This document shows, piece after piece, positions 51,801 to 59,500 of a stretch of DNA of 64,000 nucleotides. The stretch's first letter is position 1. Each line of letters starts with the position of its first letter. The stretch spans positions 5,001 through 69,000 of the forward strand of contig JAODUO010001045.1 of assembly GCA_025642075.2 (NCBI GenBank). The letters are read 5' to 3'. The notes under the pieces were generated by a model. It had not been told where the DNA came from and ran no database searches. It saw nothing but the letters and a program-made list of their open reading frames with translations. The DNA is from Ridgeia piscesae. Its lineage: Eukaryota > Annelida > Polychaeta > Sabellida > Siboglinidae. The position numbers and the translations under genes are program-made.

Positions 51801-53405
51801 GCTAGCGACAGTAAGTGACATGTCAGTGACAAGTATTTCTTCCTCATCATGGAGTAGCGACGATAAGTGATATGTCAGTGACAGTATTTCTTCCTTGTCA
51901 TGGAGCTAGCAAATGACTGTCGGGTCAGTAAAGTATTTCTTATAGCACTTTTGCTTTACTGCAAGACTGTATTCCTTATTTTTAATATTACAATGTTTAA
52001 CAGACTAGAGTCCCATGCAAGAGTGTTTAAAAAGTACATTAGTATCAACAACTCGAGCCTAGTGAGCTGGTAGATGACAGTGATGGACTAGACGTGTATT
52101 CCAGGGCGGAGACTTGTTTGATGCGATCGCGAGTGCCAGCAACTACACCGAGAGAGACGCCAGTGGCATGTTGTACAACCTGGCGTCAGCCGTCAGTCAC
52201 CTTCACTCCCTTCACATCGTACACCGCGACATCAAGCCAGAGAACATCCTGGTATGTTCCTTGTCTCCAGGTCTTCTCTCGTCTTGCTCCATATGGAGCC
52301 AGTGACTGGAGTATCAGACTAAAAATCCAACGAACCCGGGTTCAAATCCTGTGCAGCCTTATCAAACTTGTTCACTCTACGTTGCTCCAGTTTACTCAGC
52401 TGTATGAATGAGTACCTGGCTATAGACAGTGTCGGCTGTTTGTGTACGTATAATCTTCATGCATTAATTGCTGTGTGGCTGAATGATTCCTGTGGCGCCA
52501 CTGAGCTTGATCTTCGAGGATATTGGCACATAAGAAGTTGTTATTATTATAGAGAAGGTAAGATAGTCTGGTCTGCCAGGGATTAAAGTATAAATTTCTT
52601 TGAATAGTCCTAAAGAATGGATTATACATGTGAAAATGTTCATCAAGGTGGAATTATATTATTCAAGCAATAGTTATGATTACACAACTAATAATTTCTA
52701 TTCACATCAACGTTTCAGCCACCATTGGCAGCCTTCATGACAGGAATAGTTCCTGATGAAGGCCACCGATGGTGGCTGAAACATTACTAGTTGTGTAATC
52801 ATAAATATTGCTTGAATAATTGATAATACACTTTATTAGAATATTTATTGTACTCTTTACATTGAATTTTTAAATAAGGCTCCTCAGGAAATATGTTTGA
52901 ATGAACTGTTCTGTCTTGACAACATTTCTGGACTATATGACAACAAGGTCAGGTACTCTATATAATAACTATTTTGGGATTGTGGATTTGTGTAATCCCA
53001 GTGGGATGTAGGATAGCTCATTATTTCCCTGTTTTGCAGGTTTGTAACCATAGCGATGGAACCAAGTCGCTGAAGCTGGGAGACTTTGGCCTGGCCGTGG
53101 AGGCGAGGACGCCCCTGTTCACAGTGTGTGGAACCCCCACTTATGTCGCCCCTGAGATCCTCGCTGACACCGGGTACGTCTCTTTCTGGGTGTCTTATGG
53201 AGAGCAGGTTTGGGGCCAACAAGTATTAGTACATGGACTTGTAACAATGCCATCAAATTTCTGAACTGACTTTGAATGGAACACAGCAGGTCTAGACCTA
53301 GAGAACCTGGGCTCAAATCTTGAGTTGCCAAATTGAACCTTTTGGGCACGTTTGTTCACTCTACGTTGCTCCAATTCACTGAAGTACATATGAATGAACA
53401 CCATG

Positions 53406-53444
<39 letters not shown>

Positions 53445-53533
53445 GCTAACACCTGTGTTGCAATATCGATTTTATTGTATTATTACCCGAAATGGCATTT
53501 ATATATCTATTTATTTACTTAATGCGTAATTAC

Positions 53534-53576
<43 letters not shown>

Positions 53577-56500
53577 ATTTATATATATGTAATGCGTAAT
53601 GTGACTTTAAGTTAAAAACAAATAGATATACAAATAAATAAATAATATTTATATATATGTAATGCGTAATGTGACTTTAAGTTAAAAACAAATAGATATA
53701 TAATCATTTCAGGTAATGGCGATATAGCAACACAGGTGTTAGCATAAAATCAATCTGATATGTTCTCCTCGAAAAAGAAAAGTGCCATGTAAGAACCTAC
53801 CATTTGATTTGACTAAACATTGGTTTGACTTTTTCTGGAACTGGCTTGATATAGAAAATGTCCATCTGCTTGATGTATGTCAAACTCTACCCAACACTTG
53901 TCTCTGGTTGACCAGGTATGGACTGAAGGTGGACGTGTGGGCGGTGGGTGTCATCACATACATCCTCCTCTGTGGGTTTCCTCCATTCGCATCGTGAGTA
54001 TAACCAAAGGGCTTCTGGGTAAAACACATTTTTTTTATTTTGCCAATTCCATGGGGAAACATTGAGTTAAATGTGTTGAATTTATAAAATAATGTATTAT
54101 AAAATAAATCGCATTCGAGTGATGTGCACAAAAGAATGTTTGATTTCAAAACATGATGACCGTCATCTGTCTTTTATTAAAAGCTGATATATCTGTTTTC
54201 AACTAAAGAGCCCCGTTGTGCCATGTACACCACAAGTGTTGCTGGTTCTTATTTTATAATTCCTGGTAGGTGAAACACTGATTTAGATATTGTGTTCCTT
54301 TTATAAATCCTTGGAAATGTGTATAAGCCGTGGTACTTGTAGGTTGTTTGTGGTGGCACAACATTGATTTGATGCTTTTATGATATTTTACAAATACTCG
54401 CTTTGCGTTAGTCTCTGTATTATTGTGTTTCAGTGAAACAAACAATCAGGAGGATTTGTTCGAGAAAATATCTTCTGGCAAATACGAGTTCACGTCACCA
54501 TTCTGGGATGGCATTTCTGACTCGGCTAAGGTAAGTTTGAGTCTCTTTTAATACTTAAAAAAATTAAAATGGTGAGAGTGGAAAAATAATGTTTAACCTT
54601 GTGGATCCTGAACCCCGATGTGTCGGGGTTTTATACTAGTGTGTACAATAATCGCTAGACGTCACTAGTTTTTCACGGAAACTTCGTCAAATTATACCAG
54701 GATGTAGACAGGAGATTTACCGACAGTTTGACAGCAAGGTTACATATATCTATTAAGAAAAACGGTAGTTTCTAGCAAAATCAAAACAGCAGTCGATCAT
54801 AGATGTTTCACCATTTATGTTAGCGATGTTCATGAGCAAGAATTGCAGTTTTTTAGTTCGCATGTTTGATGATTTGGATGAGAATGTGAAAAGCAGCAAC
54901 AATGTTGACAGCCATATTTCACATCAGCGATATTTCAGTCGATTCTGAGCTGTCAAATAATTGCGCATTAGCCACAAAATAAAAATGATTTTCATATACC
55001 GATATATATATATATCCATCTTGTTTCTTATCTGGATTGTTGACATAAATAATATTCTGATTATTTTCAATATGGTTTGGAGTCACGCAACAATAATTTT
55101 GATGACACAGTGTTAGGCAAATTTATTCTGATTTTTACAATATCATTTTGTTTTGTACTTGCATATGCTATATTCCACACAGCACTTGTGATGGCAGTGT
55201 CATTTGCTGTGTGTACTATTTTAATCCTGATATGAGAAAAATTACCAACGTCCTGAGTGACATAAAATATAATCCCAATTGATAATCCCAATCCCGTTTT
55301 AGTGTTACTTATAGAAGACACCTTATGTCTTGCAACGATATAATAATTGATCAAATAATGCTTATAATTATGGAGGAATCAACAAAAGAAAAACAAATTT
55401 CATATTGTCGGCCATCTTGGATTTTTGATATATGTAAATTATATATTAATTGGTTTCAGTTAGTCATACAACAATGATGTGTAGATTAATGTATAGATAG
55501 TTTCTTTCTGGTTCAGATTATGTACACTTTTATACAATTGTGATAACAGTTTTACGATACGGTTCATTTGTGAACCCAGTTAAGCCTGGTCATAGTGTTG
55601 AGGCCCTCAGAAACTCAGGGCTTAAGACGTTAACTATGTCTGCATATTTCCCCAGAGGTTACCTTTTAAATCTCGCTGGGTTGCTATAGCTTTGTCATTA
55701 CAATATCAGTTTCTTAATCAATGCATTCTTTTGCAGCCCATTCAAATGGTGGGAAAATTTGTTCACTTCATATTGCGCAAGGTCCACTTAATTAGCAGTA
55801 CATATGAATATCTGGCTATAGATAGTGGTGGATATTTGTGTATGGATAGTCTGCACAGTATTTTTATCATGGCTGAATGCTTCCAAGAGAAGTCAAGATT
55901 GTGTTCAGTTGAACAAGTCAGCTAGAGAGTAAAATGTAAAACACTTGGAGCAGTAAGAATTTACCTTTACTTTATTGAAATGTAGCAAATTTTCAGTGTT
56001 TGATATTTATTTTGAGATTACGTTGAAATGTTGCAGTAGTCGTGTAGCTCTTGTTTCTCTATATCAAATGTGATTTGTTTTGTTTCAGGAGTTGATCAGT
56101 TACATGCTCCAGAAGGACACAGAAGACAGATACACAGCCACAGAACTACTGCAGCACGCCTGGCTCTCTGTAAGTTCACCATTTCCTTCGTCTTCATCGC
56201 CAAACACGGTTCACGTCTTTCGAAATGTCTTCGTTAAGTTTTCATCTTTTACTTGGTTCCCATTTTGATTTTCTTAAATTCACATATTAAGTAGAAAAGG
56301 AGTTTTCTTCAAAAGCACATTTCATATACCCCAGGAGGTACTTATCGTCAGTTCTCAAACAAATATAGTTACAGAATTGGTTGTGTGTATAATGATTTCC
56401 CAGTAGAAGTTAAAAACTTAAAAATCAATTTCGTTTTCAAAAGTGTCTCATCTTCTTTTTGTTCCTAGAGTTAATGCCAGCATTATCAGGGCTTTCTCTC

Positions 56501-59500
56501 CCTGCCTCACAGGGATTCCTCCCTATTAATTTTTTTTTGAAAAGACGTGACTGGGCGCACCTTGCTGGCTGCACTGATTAGTGATTCCCAGAACTTGGTA
56601 GATTTCTACCAGTTTTAGAGTGTTTAAAGTCTTAAATTATTTTAGTTAGTTTTATTGATACATATCGTATATTCTCTACAGTATAATTTATATTTACGCT
56701 AATGTCTTAAATTATATATTATTTGAATCTATTTTAACAAATATACTTTGCATGTTTTATGTACTCATTTCAATCTTTTTGATTGCCCAGAGAGAGTGAA
56801 AAAAACTATTTAATTTTTTTTTTTTACGTTGAATCTGTTATATATAACTATTACTTAAATCCGCCCTACTTTTATAACCCTAGTTCCCTGCCTTACCCAC
56901 CCAGACATCTGTTGACAACTTATCAATTTTGGGACTGATCAACCCATATGTCTTGATATGCCTATGAAGTTGATTGCCAAAGATACCGACACAATAGACA
57001 TTACCTTTTTATTATTATATTACAATGAACATTGGTCTTTGGGACTCGTTCCATGGTGGTGGTCACATGTTTGTTGTTGCCAGGACGACACGGCAAAGGA
57101 CGAGGACATGCATGTGGGCGTGGCCAGTCGCATTGAAGAGAACTTTGTCAAGTGCACAGCGACAGCTGACCGCCAGCCAGCCATGGATCTAATCGCGGTA
57201 AGTGTGAAAACGTTAGGGGTAATTTCGCTGTCTGAAACAAATTGGTAATGGTTTGTACTGGTTCAAATCACCTTTGTGCATCCTTAAAGGACACAGCAAA
57301 AGGGGGAAGCAAAGAGGGCTTCCAAAGAAGGAGGGAGGGAGGGGGGAGGAGGGAGGAGTGATTAGAGGAGAAGGGGGAGAGGGAAGAGGAGGGAGGGAGG
57401 GAGGGTATTTGTTCCTAGGTTTGTATTTTATTATTTTGTATAATGTGCCTTAATTAATGCTGTAATAAGTATGTTGAATATATGCTGCCATCAAGTAGTG
57501 TTTAGTTATTTTAGCGAGAATGTTATGCTCAAATAGTAATACGTCCAGTTTCGGAAGAGTTTTATTGGCAGTATCACCAAAGTAGGCCAGATTGACCGCA
57601 ACATCCATTTTACGTTCTAACATATCCCATTTTCTCACATTCAACACCAGACTTTCTGTTACAAACTACTACTGTAGTTAACTCCAAAGGTGGAAGACTT
57701 CAGCAGACCCCACTTTTAACAACATCAAAGAATATACAGTGTTGAACATCATATTTGGTGGGAATATGAGGTAGAGAATAATGTATCAGGCAGTTGGTGA
57801 AGTCTCCAGACATACACCACAGTGACTGTATTCATCCGGTGAACTCTGCATGGTAGAAAGCAAAAGCCCTCAGAGTGGAAGGAAAATGAAGATAAGGCTA
57901 ATCTGTGTTGGGAGGGATTAGTGAAGCACCCAGACATATGGCCTGATGATCTTGAAGTGGAGTGGATAATATTTTGTGCTTTTGTTGTAAAACTGGGAGA
58001 AGACCGAACGGAATGGTAGAAAAAATAATGCCCTGAGATTGATAGGAAAAAGAAGACGAGTATAATCCAGGTTGTGATGGGAGGATGAAAGGAGAGTTGA
58101 TGCAGTTGGGAGAGAGATGGATAAAAGAAAACTGAAAGTTAAAACCAATATTGAGAGCAACCTCCTATACAGAAGAATAAGAGGATGACTAAAATACCAA
58201 TGGGAAGTAGGTTTGTGCAGGAGCTAGACATGTCTTCCACCAACATGATGTACATTAGTGCGATGTAACAGAAGAACAACAGAGGTCACAAACCCAGCCT
58301 GAAGCACACCATCACTCACATTTCATACTGTCAACAACAAATATATTTCTTCATCTACAACGCATCCTGCTTCGATATGGGAAACAGTAACTAGAGGGAA
58401 CCACTGCTACTCAACAATTATACGTGTTCCCATGTTACGACAGTGACAAGAGAGCATTGATTTATCACCTTGATGTCTGGTATGGAGGTGTTGGGTTGTT
58501 GACGCCATTAGAGAGTAGTATGTCTGTTTCCCGAGGGCAGAATGACATAAGTGTAGACTTACAACCAAAGGTAGTAGTTGAGTCGTCAGTGTAGATTGCT
58601 GTAGTTAGATGTCGTACAGAAACATGGCCCTCAAGGGCTGGAAGAAGGTGTTGCCATTGTTACACCTGAGATTCCGTGAAATCTAAGCAACCATTGCACA
58701 AGTTGCCAAGCATTGCATATCGGTCGGTGGTGTGTAACCACATTGTGTGGAAAATAGATCGCTACAGTGGCCCCCACCTTTGATGTGTTTTATATCTTTC
58801 AGTGACGTCAAGTTTCATTGCTCTTAAAAAATTGAATTCCATACAAGATGCTTTTAGATTTTTCTAATCAGTTTTAAATTAAATATTCAATACCTTGTAT
58901 GCTGTATTGGAGTGTTTTTTTCACAGCTTGTGCTATTGAGGGCTGCATATGCATGGGCGGTTTGGTATTTTTAAAAAGCACCCATTCATAGACAAAAACA
59001 AATCTATATAAAATGATATGCAAAAGTGTCCAGTTGCACATTTGCATAATTATCCTGAAGATGACGTTATCATATGGTGTCAAAGTTGTCACAAATTTTG
59101 GTGATAGGCGAACCGAGCAGATTGGACATTTGTAGTTGGTTGGGAATAAGTGAGTTACCTAATATAACAAGATTTAACAAGATTGCCACCTAGAGATTCA
59201 ACTCTAGATGGCAGGTGGACTAGGAAGCCCTTTGGCTTATCGAGAGTCCAACCTGTCTATCTAAATGTACCCCGCCTGTCTTAGGTATATGTCAATTTTA
59301 TTTTTAAATATATTAACACTACTAGCACCTACACAATCAGCTGATAATCTGTTCCATTCATTTACTGTTCTTTGTGAAAATGAAAATTGTCTAATATCCA
59401 GTCTACACTCGTCTGCTTCTTTGCTAATGTAACTCCATGTCCTCTAGTCCTTCTCTCTTCGTTGACCGTGAAATTTTTTTCTTCAATATTTTCATTGCTC

